A stretch of 33,800 nucleotides of DNA from Candidatus Omnitrophota bacterium (GTDB lineage: Bacteria > Omnitrophota > Gorgyraeia > Gorgyraeales > Gorgyraeaceae), in NCBI GenBank assembly GCA_018902915.1, contig JAHIPS010000113.1:1-33800 (forward strand), given 5' to 3'. The position numbers were made by a program, and so were the translations under genes. The notes under the pieces were generated by a model. The model had not been told where the DNA came from. It ran no database searches and saw only the letters and a list, made by a program, of their open reading frames with translations. The stretch's first letter is position 1. Each line of letters begins with the position of its first letter. Below are positions 19,881 through 26,465 of this stretch, piece by piece.

Positions 19881-21908
19881 CTACATCAGTGCTTGTAAAC
19901 GCTGGGTGATGGCGCTTCTATCTCCCAGTTCTTTTAGCGCCGGCCTTTGTTTTAAGACCTGTTTTATAGTGTCGTATATTTCTTCAGCTGACGCAGTTTT
20001 TATATAGCCCTGTTTCTCAAGATTCTCAAGATTTCGACCATACTTACCCTTCACCCTCCACCCATGCCCCGTACCCGAACGAAGTGAGTGGTTCGGGGCT
20101 TCACCCTGCACCCCAAACACCACGACACGTCTCTTTGCGCTCACTGCCTCTGAGATCATAGAGATCGACTCGGGCGAGACAACAACCAGCTCGCTGGAGT
20201 CTAAAATCTTTTGCACAGCGCCTTTAATATTTTTTTCATTTGCAATAACCAAAAGTTTGCACCTTTCATTACCTTTCAATCTTTCTTTTAACAAAGAATC
20301 GATCTCAGGCGAAGTCCTTCTGGATGTTGAAATAAATACATCGCGATCCATGTCCTCCGCTATTTTAAAAACGCCGTCTATTGTCTTCTCCACGTCTTTT
20401 TTCTCCAATTTAAAATTCTTCGCATCGCCACCAATAAGTACCCCTATGCCCCGAGCTACGAGCCCCGAACCTTGAGCCATTCTATTAGGCGCTGCCTCTG
20501 TAATTAACATATTCCCTCTCCCCACCCTGTAGGGCAGGTTTAAACCTGCCCTACAGGGTGGGGAGAGGGTTAGGGCAAGGGGCTCATCATGCCTTGGTAA
20601 AATAATCAAATCAAATTTCCCGGCCCGGCCTAACCCGGGTTTCATGATCGCGGCATTCTTAGCATTATTCTCATACTTTAGGAAAATATTAGTGCCTGCT
20701 GTAGAAGCCCCGCAAGATATAATAATATCCGCGTATCTATTTTTAACTTCATCAAACGAAGTTTTCTTTAAACAAACCTTGAGACATCTCAAGCATCCCT
20801 GACACCGAGGCCCTGCAAAAAAACTGCAAACATCCAAAAGCATCCTTGCAAACTTATTCTTAAACTCTAGCTTGGCTATTTTAATCTTAACGATAGGCTT
20901 TTCTTGAATCCCCCGAGCCATGAGCCATGAACCCAGGGCATCCTCTACCATTTCTGCCACTGCCTGTGACTGATTAAGGTGACCTGGTTTGCCATCGCTT
21001 AAAACCAGAACAGTACGCTCTGGGGTTAATTTCCATCTTTTATGAGACCATAACCATTGATCCGGATATTTTCTGATATAGGCCTCTGTAATATCTGTTA
21101 TCTTATCCAGATTCTTTTTCATGTCTTTTTCTTTATCGCCTGTATTAACAAGATCTACGGGCCCTCCCATATCTATAACATGCCTATCGAATCCTGCCTG
21201 ACGTCTTATAAAACAAGTAACTATGCTAGCGCCTGTCTTTAATGCAAAGTTCACCGGGCCCTGAGCAGTCGAAGCAGGTCTATGCATAAAATTAACAAAT
21301 ACACCATTTGCCCCGGCATTTTGATCAGCAAGCATGCCTATGATCCTATTATCCTTAAGAGCTCTTACCATCCCTCTTATAGCAAAACCTTTTGAGACGA
21401 TCTTACAACCGCTCATCTCCCTGTACTTAATCAATAGCTTATTAAGCCTGTTATATTTTTGATCTCTAGCAAAAACCATGAGACTGTGACCTCTTGAATT
21501 AGCAGCTAAAGAAGCGATCTCCCAGTTTCCAAAATGCGCGGCTAAAAGTATAATGCCTTTACCTTTTTTAAGCGCATTTTCAATTATATCAAAGCCTTTC
21601 AGCTCTATGTATTTATCTAAATAGTGCTTTTTAAGAACTGGGACTTTTAATAATTCCACAACATTCATTCCCAGGCTCTCATAATGCGCCCTTAAGATTC
21701 CATTGATCTCTTTTGTCTTTTTTCCAGGAAATGCTGCCTTTAGATTAGCATAACCTATTGCGCGACGTCTGGTATTTAAAAAACATGCGAGATTACCCAG
21801 ACACCTTCCTATCCAGAGCGCAGGACGTAGAGGCATCAAGCAGCAAACCAAGCTAAGAGACCTAATTAATATGAATCCTATTAAGTCTACTATAGAGTCT
21901 TTGTTCAT
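19881..21908 (-). CDS. LpxL-like acyltransferase fused to an Elm1-like domain
   Basis: This protein of about 675 residues joins two domains (ORF-track numbering). Residues 1-298 are a lysophospholipid/lipid A acyltransferase: membrane segment near 10-30, HFGNWE (His127, Glu132) as the HX4E motif, MLADQNAG and a final YPDQWLWSHKRWK. It should add a late acyl chain to lipid A. From 300 an Elm1-like (DUF1022) domain begins at VLVLSDGKPGHLNQSQAVAEM, with IISCGASTAGTNIF, VLIGGDAKNF, FISTSRRTSPEI and VVVSPESISMISEAV. Its function in bacteria is unknown; it resembles a GT-B fold. It contains four in-frame repeat inserts and a CxxCxxCxxxC cluster (371-381). I use the ATG at 21908 over the TTG at 21914. 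It overlaps lpxK by 47 bases. Confidence 0.85.
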   Translation of the reverse strand: MNKDSIVDLIGFILIRSLSLVCCLMPLRPALWIGRCLGNLACFLNTRRRAIGYANLKAAFPGKKTKEINGILRAHYESLGMNVVELLKVPVLKKHYLDKYIELKGFDIIENALKKGKGIILLAAHFGNWEIASLAANSRGHSLMVFARDQKYNRLNKLLIKYREMSGCKIVSKGFAIRGMVRALKDNRIIGMLADQNAGANGVFVNFMHRPASTAQGPVNFALKTGASIVTCFIRRQAGFDRHVIDMGGPVDLVNTGDKEKDMKKNLDKITDITEAYIRKYPDQWLWSHKRWKLTPERTVLVLSDGKPGHLNQSQAVAEMVEDALGSWLMARGIQEKPIVKIKIAKLEFKNKFARMLLDVCSFFAGPRCQGCLRCLKVCLKKTSFDEVKNRYADIIISCGASTAGTNIFLKYENNAKNAAIMKPGLGRAGKFDLIILPRHDEPLALTLSPPCRAGLNLPYRVGRGNMLITEAAPNRMAQGSGLVARGIGVLIGGDAKNFKLEKKDVEKTIDGVFKIAEDMDRDVFISTSRRTSPEIDSLLKERLKGNERCKLLVIANEKNIKGAVQKILDSSELVVVSPESISMISEAVSAKRRVVVFGVQGEAPNHSLRSGTGHGWRVKGKYGRNLENLEKQGYIKTASAEEIYDTIKQVLKQRPALKELGDRSAITQRLQALM
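20041..20115. repeat. In-frame insert with seven-base units and a small hairpin
   Basis: TTCACCC, TCCACCC, ATGCCCC and GTACCCG run as consecutive heptads. A hairpin CCCGAAC...GTTCGGG follows around GAAGTGAGTG, then TTCACCCTGCACCCC. It encodes GEAPNHSLRSGTGHGWRVKG in the Elm1-like half, replacing a short loop between VVVFGVQ and KYGRNLE. Confidence 0.65.
20449..20481. repeat. In-frame degenerate NNNGAGC heptads (Elm1 half, copy 1)
   Basis: Units CCCGAGC, TACGAGC, CCCGAAC and CTTGAGC follow one another with a seven-base period. They encode the QGSGLVARG segment of the Elm1-like domain. A similar array lies at 20911-20936. Confidence 0.6.
20514..20569. repeat. Perfect 56-base palindrome inside the LpxL-Elm1 gene
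   Basis: CCCTCTCCCCACCCTGTAGG-GCAGG-TTTAAA and its exact inverse form a perfect palindrome inserted in frame. It encodes the segment SPPCRAGLNLPYRVGRG. The centre (TGTAGGGCAGGTTTAAAC) matches the palindrome at 13652-13695, while the outer CCCTCTCCC/GGGAGAGGG arms match the repeats at 1298 and 1748. It is therefore a composite of two families. Confidence 0.88.
20911..20936. repeat. In-frame degenerate CATGAGC heptads (Elm1 half, copy 2)
   Basis: CCCGAGC, CATGAGC and CATGAAC are consecutive. On the minus strand they encode the GSWLMARGI segment, next to the start of the Elm1-like domain. Confidence 0.55.
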
Positions 21909-22833
21909 TGTCAATTATTTTGAGTTCGATGTGTAAAACTAAAAAGCTGATAGCTGATAGCTGATAGCTGATAGCTTTTAACTTTACAGCATCCTTTTCG
22001 GTTGTAATTATTGTAACAATATTGTTTTCCTTGCAATAATCTTCTATCGACTCTAAATCCCTTTTTGCATAGAAATGGTGATCGCGGAAAATAAAGTGTT
22101 TTTTGAATCCAAGCCCTAGATTTGAAATTGTTTTTTCAAATGAACTAGGATTGCCAATTGCTGAAACTAGCGCAATATTTTTACCCTTCAATCCCTCGAT
22201 ATCCACGAGCTGCTCGTTTGAAAGTTTATAAAAATATCCGGGCGCATGAATCGATTTTACTATAAGGGCGTTGGGATTTATTTTTTTAAGCTTCTCTTCC
22301 AGGCGCACTGTATCCTGCGCTAAATCCACTTTTGTAAGCAAAAACACGCCTGACCTTTTAAGCGAGCCAAGACCCTCTCGCATCGAACCAGCAGGCATCA
22401 CGCAGCCGTTCCCGAAAGGGGCTGTCGCGTCAATACACACTATATCCAGATCCCTCTTCAGGCGCCTGTGCTGAAACCCGTCATCCAGTAAAATCGTATC
22501 TGCACCGTGCCTGGCTATTGCGGCCTTACCAGTCTTTACCCTATCTCTGCCCACCACTACTGGGACTTCGGAAATCAATCTCGGCAACAAGTCCTTCTCG
22601 TCATTGCCATAACCCCTTATTAAAATCGCGGGCCTTGAGCCATTTTTCAAAAGCTCTTTAGTAATAGCTGCGACTGCCGGAGTCTTTCCTGTGCCGCCCC
22701 ATGTAATATTGCCCACGCTAATAACTCTGGCATCAAGCGCACGCGCCTTAAAAATACCCTTGCGCCAGAAAAAATCCCAAATCACGAGGATCGCATAATA
22801 CACGGCTGAAAAAGGCAAAAGCAACAACCTCAC
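21862..22833 (-). CDS. lpxK: Tetraacyldisaccharide 4'-kinase (LpxK)
   Basis: This enzyme of 323 residues phosphorylates the lipid A disaccharide at the 4' position using ATP at the inner membrane. An N-terminal membrane-associated helix (LLLLPFSAVYYAILVIW) is followed by the P-loop VGNITWGGTGKTP (about 40-52), IRGYGNDEKD, the catalytic LLDDGFQHRRL and TTEKDAVKL. The ORF track starts far upstream at 23334, but that part is the permease gene read in another frame. The GTG at 22833 has GGAAGGGGGAG just before it and gives the family's usual length. Near the C-terminus a four-unit AGCTGAT array encodes AISYQLSAISF in frame. The 3' end overlaps the LpxL-Elm1 gene. Confidence 0.93.
   Translation of the reverse strand: MRLLLLPFSAVYYAILVIWDFFWRKGIFKARALDARVISVGNITWGGTGKTPAVAAITKELLKNGSRPAILIRGYGNDEKDLLPRLISEVPVVVGRDRVKTGKAAIARHGADTILLDDGFQHRRLKRDLDIVCIDATAPFGNGCVMPAGSMREGLGSLKRSGVFLLTKVDLAQDTVRLEEKLKKINPNALIVKSIHAPGYFYKLSNEQLVDIEGLKGKNIALVSAIGNPSSFEKTISNLGLGFKKHFIFRDHHFYAKRDLESIEDYCKENNIVTIITTEKDAVKLKAISYQLSAISFLVLHIELKIIDNEQRLYSRLNRIHIN
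21945..21972. repeat. Four exact AGCTGAT heptads inside lpxK
   Basis: There are four exact tandem copies, flanked by AAA and TTTT so that the whole reads as a loose palindrome. The array is translated within the LpxK C-terminal region. Because seven is not a multiple of three, the units are read in three frames in turn. Confidence 0.9.
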
Positions 22834-22846
22834 ATCTCCCCCTTCC

Positions 22847-22888
22847 TTGAGTTGACAAAATGAACGTGTCGCGTTTGTCAACTTAAGC
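22847..22888. repeat. Palindrome CTTGAGTTGACAAA...TTTGTCAACTTAAG between permease and lpxK
   Basis: Arms of 14 bases (one mismatch) flank a 14-base centre. It fills the junction between the permease stop (22890) and the lpxK ribosome site. Related arms occur at 10552-10588, and weakly at 9524-9560. Confidence 0.75.
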
Positions 22889-22889
22889 A

Positions 22890-24167
22890 TTAAAATAGTC
22901 CTGCGGCTATCAAAAAGCTCACTACAACGAGTGACACGATTGTCACTACTGTAGCAGATGAAAGCCACACCTTCATGGTAATCGGGCTCCTGGACTTTTT
23001 GCTTATTGATATGCCCAGGATGCTTGCCGCATGACCAACAGGCAGACCATTTGCGCCAAACCCAACGCCGAGCGCAAGGATCCACCATAGTGAATCTCCG
23101 CTTACACCGAGCGCTAAAAGCGTCTTCATGACAGGCAGCATAACCATTGTAAACGGCACTGCGCCCAGCATGGATGAAAACACGGCTGTCACCCATAAAA
23201 GCGCGACCTTGTATAATCTTATATCGATCTCCGCCAGGAAAACTGTCTTTGTCGCGATATACGACAAAACGCCTGTAGCCTGAAGTCCTCCGACAATAAC
23301 AAAAAAACATGTAAAAAACGCAAGGACAGGCCATTCAACATCGCGAAAGATCTCTTCCGGGTCAGGCCGTAATAATAAAAACGCCAGTCCCGCGCCAATC
23401 AACGCTATAAACGACGGGTAAAGACGCATGCGGTCGTGAAGGAAAAATAGCGTGAATGTAACCAAAAGCGCGATCAGACACTTTGTCATGCCAAGCCGGT
23501 CTTTTATCGCCCTTCTTGCGTCAATATTCAAAACCGCCTGAAAATTCCTGGGTTTTTCAGAAAGATGTTTCCTGTGAATGAATTTCAGGATAAAAAGCGA
23601 ATAAAAAATCGTCACGATGGTCACGGGAAAAAGATTCTTCAAAAAATCATTAAAACTAAATCCCGCTGCTGAACCGATAAGCATATTGGGCGGGTCTCCG
23701 ACCAGCGTCGCAACGCCTCCTATGATCGAAAGCAGGATCTCTGCCATCAGGATCGGCAAAGGCATGATGCCCAATATGTCGCATATAAGTATTGTGATAG
23801 GCACGACTATCACGATCGTCGTGACATTATCCACGAGCATTGAAAAAAACGCCGTTGAGATCCCCATTAGCGCCATTAAAAGCCACGGCATTCCCTTTGA
23901 AAACTTTGCAATGCTTATGGCAATGTATGTAAAAAATCCTGTTTTCTTCAGAATAGACGCTATAACCATCATGCCGAATAAAAGCCCCAGCGTGTTAAAA
24001 TCTATTGCCGCGAGCGCCTGTTTTTGAGAATAAAAACCGAGTATGGTCCCGGAGATGATCATTAAAAGCGCGCCGGTCGATACGACTATGACCTTGTCCA
24101 CCTTCTCTGTCGCTATAAGATAGAGCGTTGCTAAGACTATTATTGATGCGATTATAGTGCCAAGCAT
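22890..24167 (-). CDS. ArsB/NhaD-type (SLC13-like) permease
   Basis: This integral membrane protein of 425 residues has about 11-12 hydrophobic segments. Features of the ion transporter superfamily are LGLLFGMMVIASILKKTGFF, FFSMLVDNVTTIVIVVPITI and GVATLVGDPPNMLIGSAAG in the first half. The second half has SSMLGAVPFTMVMLPVM and GANGLPVGHAASILGISIS. These are the two inverted halves of an ArsB/NhaD-like carrier. Sodium/proton exchange or anion transport is likely; arsenite efflux is not supported by any ars neighbour. The start shares one base with the CBS gene stop (TAATG), so the two are probably co-translated and may work together. Confidence 0.88.
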   Translation of the reverse strand: MLGTIIASIIVLATLYLIATEKVDKVIVVSTGALLMIISGTILGFYSQKQALAAIDFNTLGLLFGMMVIASILKKTGFFTYIAISIAKFSKGMPWLLMALMGISTAFFSMLVDNVTTIVIVVPITILICDILGIMPLPILMAEILLSIIGGVATLVGDPPNMLIGSAAGFSFNDFLKNLFPVTIVTIFYSLFILKFIHRKHLSEKPRNFQAVLNIDARRAIKDRLGMTKCLIALLVTFTLFFLHDRMRLYPSFIALIGAGLAFLLLRPDPEEIFRDVEWPVLAFFTCFFVIVGGLQATGVLSYIATKTVFLAEIDIRLYKVALLWVTAVFSSMLGAVPFTMVMLPVMKTLLALGVSGDSLWWILALGVGFGANGLPVGHAASILGISISKKSRSPITMKVWLSSATVVTIVSLVVVSFLIAAGLF

Positions 24168-24628
24168 TATTTTAGTTCTCCGTTCTCGAAAAATGTCTTG
24201 CAGATGTCGCTTCTCGTAACTATGCCCTGCAGCACCCCGTCCCTTGCCACGAGTATCCTGCGGACCTTGTATTTCTGCATCACTGCCACTACCTTTAAGA
24301 GTGACGCATTCTCCTCCACTGTCACCGCGGATTTTCTCATGATATCCTCTGCCACAAAAAGCTCAAAAGACGGCATTGACTCAAAGTCCTCATCAAGCGT
24401 TCCAAAATCATCTATAAAAACAATATTCTCTCCCAGCATATCGAAATAATCAGGTAAAAACACCGCCAGTATCTCTGTCTTTGTGATCATGCCGAGGATC
24501 TTTTTATCTTTATCAACCACGGGGATGCCGCCATAGCGCGTTTTTTTGAAGACATTATAGATCTCGCGCATTGGCGTAGAGGTTGAAACACTAACCACGT
24601 CTTTAGACATCACATCTCTGGCTTTCAT
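24167..24628 (-). CDS. Two-CBS-domain protein
   Basis: This protein of 153 residues consists of a CBS pair. The first domain has MKARDVMSKDVVSVSTSTPMREI and YGGIPVVDKDKKILGMITKTEIL. The second has DIMRKSAVTVEENASLLKVVAVM and RRILVARDGVLQGIVTRSDI. Such pairs bind adenine nucleotides and gate partner proteins. GGAGG precedes the ATG, and a promoter (24662-24690) lies directly upstream. The overlap with the permease gene suggests it senses energy state for that transporter. Confidence 0.9.
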   Translation of the reverse strand: MKARDVMSKDVVSVSTSTPMREIYNVFKKTRYGGIPVVDKDKKILGMITKTEILAVFLPDYFDMLGENIVFIDDFGTLDEDFESMPSFELFVAEDIMRKSAVTVEENASLLKVVAVMQKYKVRRILVARDGVLQGIVTRSDICKTFFENGELK

Positions 24629-24661
24629 CTTGCCTCCATATAAACCCTATATTAGTCTTAT

Positions 24662-24690
24662 ATTGTAATATATTTCTCTGAGATTGTCAA
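24662..24690 (-). promoter_or_regulatory. Promoter for CBS-permease-lpxK genes
   Basis: On the minus strand TTGACA (24685-24690) and TACAAT (24662-24667) are separated by 17 bases. It lies in the 63-base gap after the waaA stop and about 34 bases before the CBS start. The downstream envelope genes can therefore be transcribed apart from waaA. Confidence 0.65.
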
Positions 24691-24691
24691 A

Positions 24692-25972
24692 TTAAGCAAG
24701 GGAAAGGATGAGGTCGAGGGTACGCTGGCTGGAACCTGAATTTTTATCAACATAGGTTTTTGCGTTCATGCCCATGTTTTTTCTCTCGCCGGGCTTATCC
24801 AAAAGTAACTTTATGGCAGCGCAAAGTTCATCTTTATTAGATACTTGCCTGGCTGCATTATTTTCAACAAACGATCGCGCCACATCTCGGTAATTGGCCA
24901 TAAATTTGCCAAAGATAACAGGCCTTGACAGGCTTGCCGGCTCAATAGGATTCTGACCGCCTCTTTTTTTAACAAGGCTGCCGCCCACGAATACGATGTC
25001 AGATGCAGTGTAGATGGTTTTGAGTTCGCCCATTGTGTCAAGAATGAATATATTGTCGCTCGTCGCTCGTCGCTCGTCGCTCGTATTAATCTGAGAATAT
25101 CTCATGGATTTAAACCTTGCTTTCAATAAAAGCCCTTCCACTTCTTTTACGCGTTCTATGTGGCGAGGCGCGATGAGAAGCCGTAAATCATTATAATCTT
25201 TTTTCAATCTGGAAAAACAATCTGTGACCATCTCCTCTTCTCCCCTGCTCGTGCTGCCAGCCACCAAAAAAATGTCTTTCTCTCGCAGGTTTAATCGGCC
25301 CCTGACTTCCCGTCTTTTGTCGCCGGCATTTAAAGGAGGTATGTCAAATTTCAGATTGCCAGGCACGAAGATCTTGTCTTTTGGCGCGCCCAAGGCCAAT
25401 ATCTTTTCACTGTCTTTTTCTGTCTGCATCAAGCAAAGAGAGAATTTGCCTAAAATACGCGAGATAACAAATCTTATTTTACTGTAACCGGCGAAAGATT
25501 TATCCGAAATCTTTCCGTTTACGAGGATGATCTTGGTATTGGCTTTATGAAGGGACGTGATTAGATTAGGCCAGAGTTCTGCCTCAAGACATAAAAACAT
25601 ATCTGGCTTTATAATTCGCACGACTTTATTGACTATAAAACTTAGATCGAGCGGGAAATAAAAAATCCCTTCTTTGTCTTTGGCTATTGTCCTGGCGATT
25701 TTATTGCCTGCTTGTGTTACGCTGGAGAAGACAAGCGTGTGAGACGGAAAGTTTTTTCTTAAAAGTGGCGCGAGGATACCTGCCGCCTTCATCTCGCCTG
25801 CGCTGACCGCGTGTATCCATATTATCCTGTTATTGGAACAGATAAACCTGAGGCCTTTGGGGAGAATTCCCAGTTTATCAGCCATGCCATACCTGTAACG
25901 GCCTGTCACGATTAGATACGGCAGGTATATTATCCCGAAAATCACGAATACCAGATCGTACAATATGCGCAT
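24692..25972 (-). CDS. waaA: Kdo transferase (WaaA)
   Basis: This GT30 enzyme of 426 residues transfers Kdo from CMP-Kdo to lipid IVA. It has an N-terminal membrane anchor (LVFVIFGIIYLPYLIV), then RYRYGMADKLG, IWIHAVSAGEMKAAG with the catalytic Glu60, LEAELWPNLI, MQTEKDSEKILALGA, VAGSTSRGEEE, LIAPRHIERV and FVGGSLVKKRGGQNPIEPA. The length matches the family. A four-unit GTCGCTC array in frame (25055-25082) encodes the SDERRATSD segment of a surface loop before IFILDTMGEL. No Shine-Dalgarno is seen; the ATG directly abuts a large palindrome at 25975-26034. Confidence 0.94.
   Translation of the reverse strand: MRILYDLVFVIFGIIYLPYLIVTGRYRYGMADKLGILPKGLRFICSNNRIIWIHAVSAGEMKAAGILAPLLRKNFPSHTLVFSSVTQAGNKIARTIAKDKEGIFYFPLDLSFIVNKVVRIIKPDMFLCLEAELWPNLITSLHKANTKIILVNGKISDKSFAGYSKIRFVISRILGKFSLCLMQTEKDSEKILALGAPKDKIFVPGNLKFDIPPLNAGDKRREVRGRLNLREKDIFLVAGSTSRGEEEMVTDCFSRLKKDYNDLRLLIAPRHIERVKEVEGLLLKARFKSMRYSQINTSDERRATSDNIFILDTMGELKTIYTASDIVFVGGSLVKKRGGQNPIEPASLSRPVIFGKFMANYRDVARSFVENNAARQVSNKDELCAAIKLLLDKPGERKNMGMNAKTYVDKNSGSSQRTLDLILSLA
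25055..25082. repeat. Four exact GTCGCTC heptads inside waaA
   Basis: There are four exact tandem copies in the coding region. They give TSDERRATSD in the protein, between the sequence KSMRYSQIN and the conserved strand IFILDTMGEL. The reading frame is kept. Confidence 0.9.
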
Positions 25973-25974
25973 AC

Positions 25975-26034
25975 AATTTGTTCAAGGCTAAGCCTTGAAC
26001 ATTTTAATGTTCAAGGCTTAGCCTTGAACAAATT
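25975..26034. repeat. 60-base palindrome upstream of waaA
   Basis: Two inverted copies of GTTCAAGGCTAAGCCTTGAAC, each itself palindromic, form one larger near-perfect palindrome with AATTT/AAATT ends. It fills almost the whole queD-waaA gap (25973-26040) and leaves no room for a standard ribosome site. Confidence 0.88.
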
Positions 26035-26040
26035 CATAAC

Positions 26041-26409
26041 TTACTCATAATACGTGGCGCAGGAGGTGTCAGACTCCCACACAGATACTGATTTTACAAA
26101 GACATTTTTCAGCTTTACGTTCTTTTGGAGTTCCGCGTAAATATGCCTCGCGATATTCTCAGCAGAAGGATTCTGTTTTTTAAAAGCTGCTGATTTATTA
26201 AGGTGCGCGTGATCGAGCTTTTTAAGCACGTTTTTTAGTTTAGACTTCAGCACCTTGAAATCCACGGCCATTCCAACCTCGTCCAAAGAATCACTCTCGA
26301 ATCTCGCTTCTATCTTCCAGTTGTGACCGTGCAATGCCTCGCACTTTCCTCTATAACCTCTCAGATTATGCGCACCGCAAAAATCCGCCTTAATCAAAAT
26401 CTCATACAT
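26041..26409 (-). CDS. queD: 6-carboxy-5,6,7,8-tetrahydropterin synthase (QueD)
   Basis: This enzyme of 122 residues converts dihydroneopterin triphosphate to carboxy-tetrahydropterin in queuosine synthesis. The zinc ligands are His14 (FCGAHNL), His27 and His29 (CEALHGHNW). Cys23 is the catalytic cysteine, and DHAHLN and WESDTSCATYY complete the active site. GGAG lies seven bases before the ATG. It stands between murI and waaA without other queuosine genes nearby, so the linkage is positional only. Sepiapterin-type 6-PTP synthase is less likely given the CxxxHxH spacing. Confidence 0.92.
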   Translation of the reverse strand: MYEILIKADFCGAHNLRGYRGKCEALHGHNWKIEARFESDSLDEVGMAVDFKVLKSKLKNVLKKLDHAHLNKSAAFKKQNPSAENIARHIYAELQKNVKLKNVFVKSVSVWESDTSCATYYE

Positions 26410-26423
26410 ATATTAACTCCATA

Positions 26424-26465
26424 TGTCATTGCGAGGCTGACAAAGTCAGCCGAAGCAATCTCATT
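26424..26465. repeat. Dispersed repeat TGTCATTGCGAG...GAAGCAATCTCA
   Basis: It contains GGCTGAC-AAA-GTCAGCC as an internal hairpin between TGTCATTGCGA and CGAAGCAATCTCATT. A repeat of this type is seen in many bacterial genomes. Here it fills the murI-queD gap. Confidence 0.7.

Noticed and set aside
22834-23334. N-terminal 167 residues of the ORF 21862-23334 (starting MACPCVFYMF)
   Set aside because: It is the permease gene read in another frame. LpxK homology, the ribosome site and the family length all begin at the GTG at 22833.
22890-24167. Arsenite efflux pump ArsB
   Set aside because: The fold is shared by NhaD/SLC13-like carriers, and there is no arsenic gene nearby. The order with a CBS protein favours another role.
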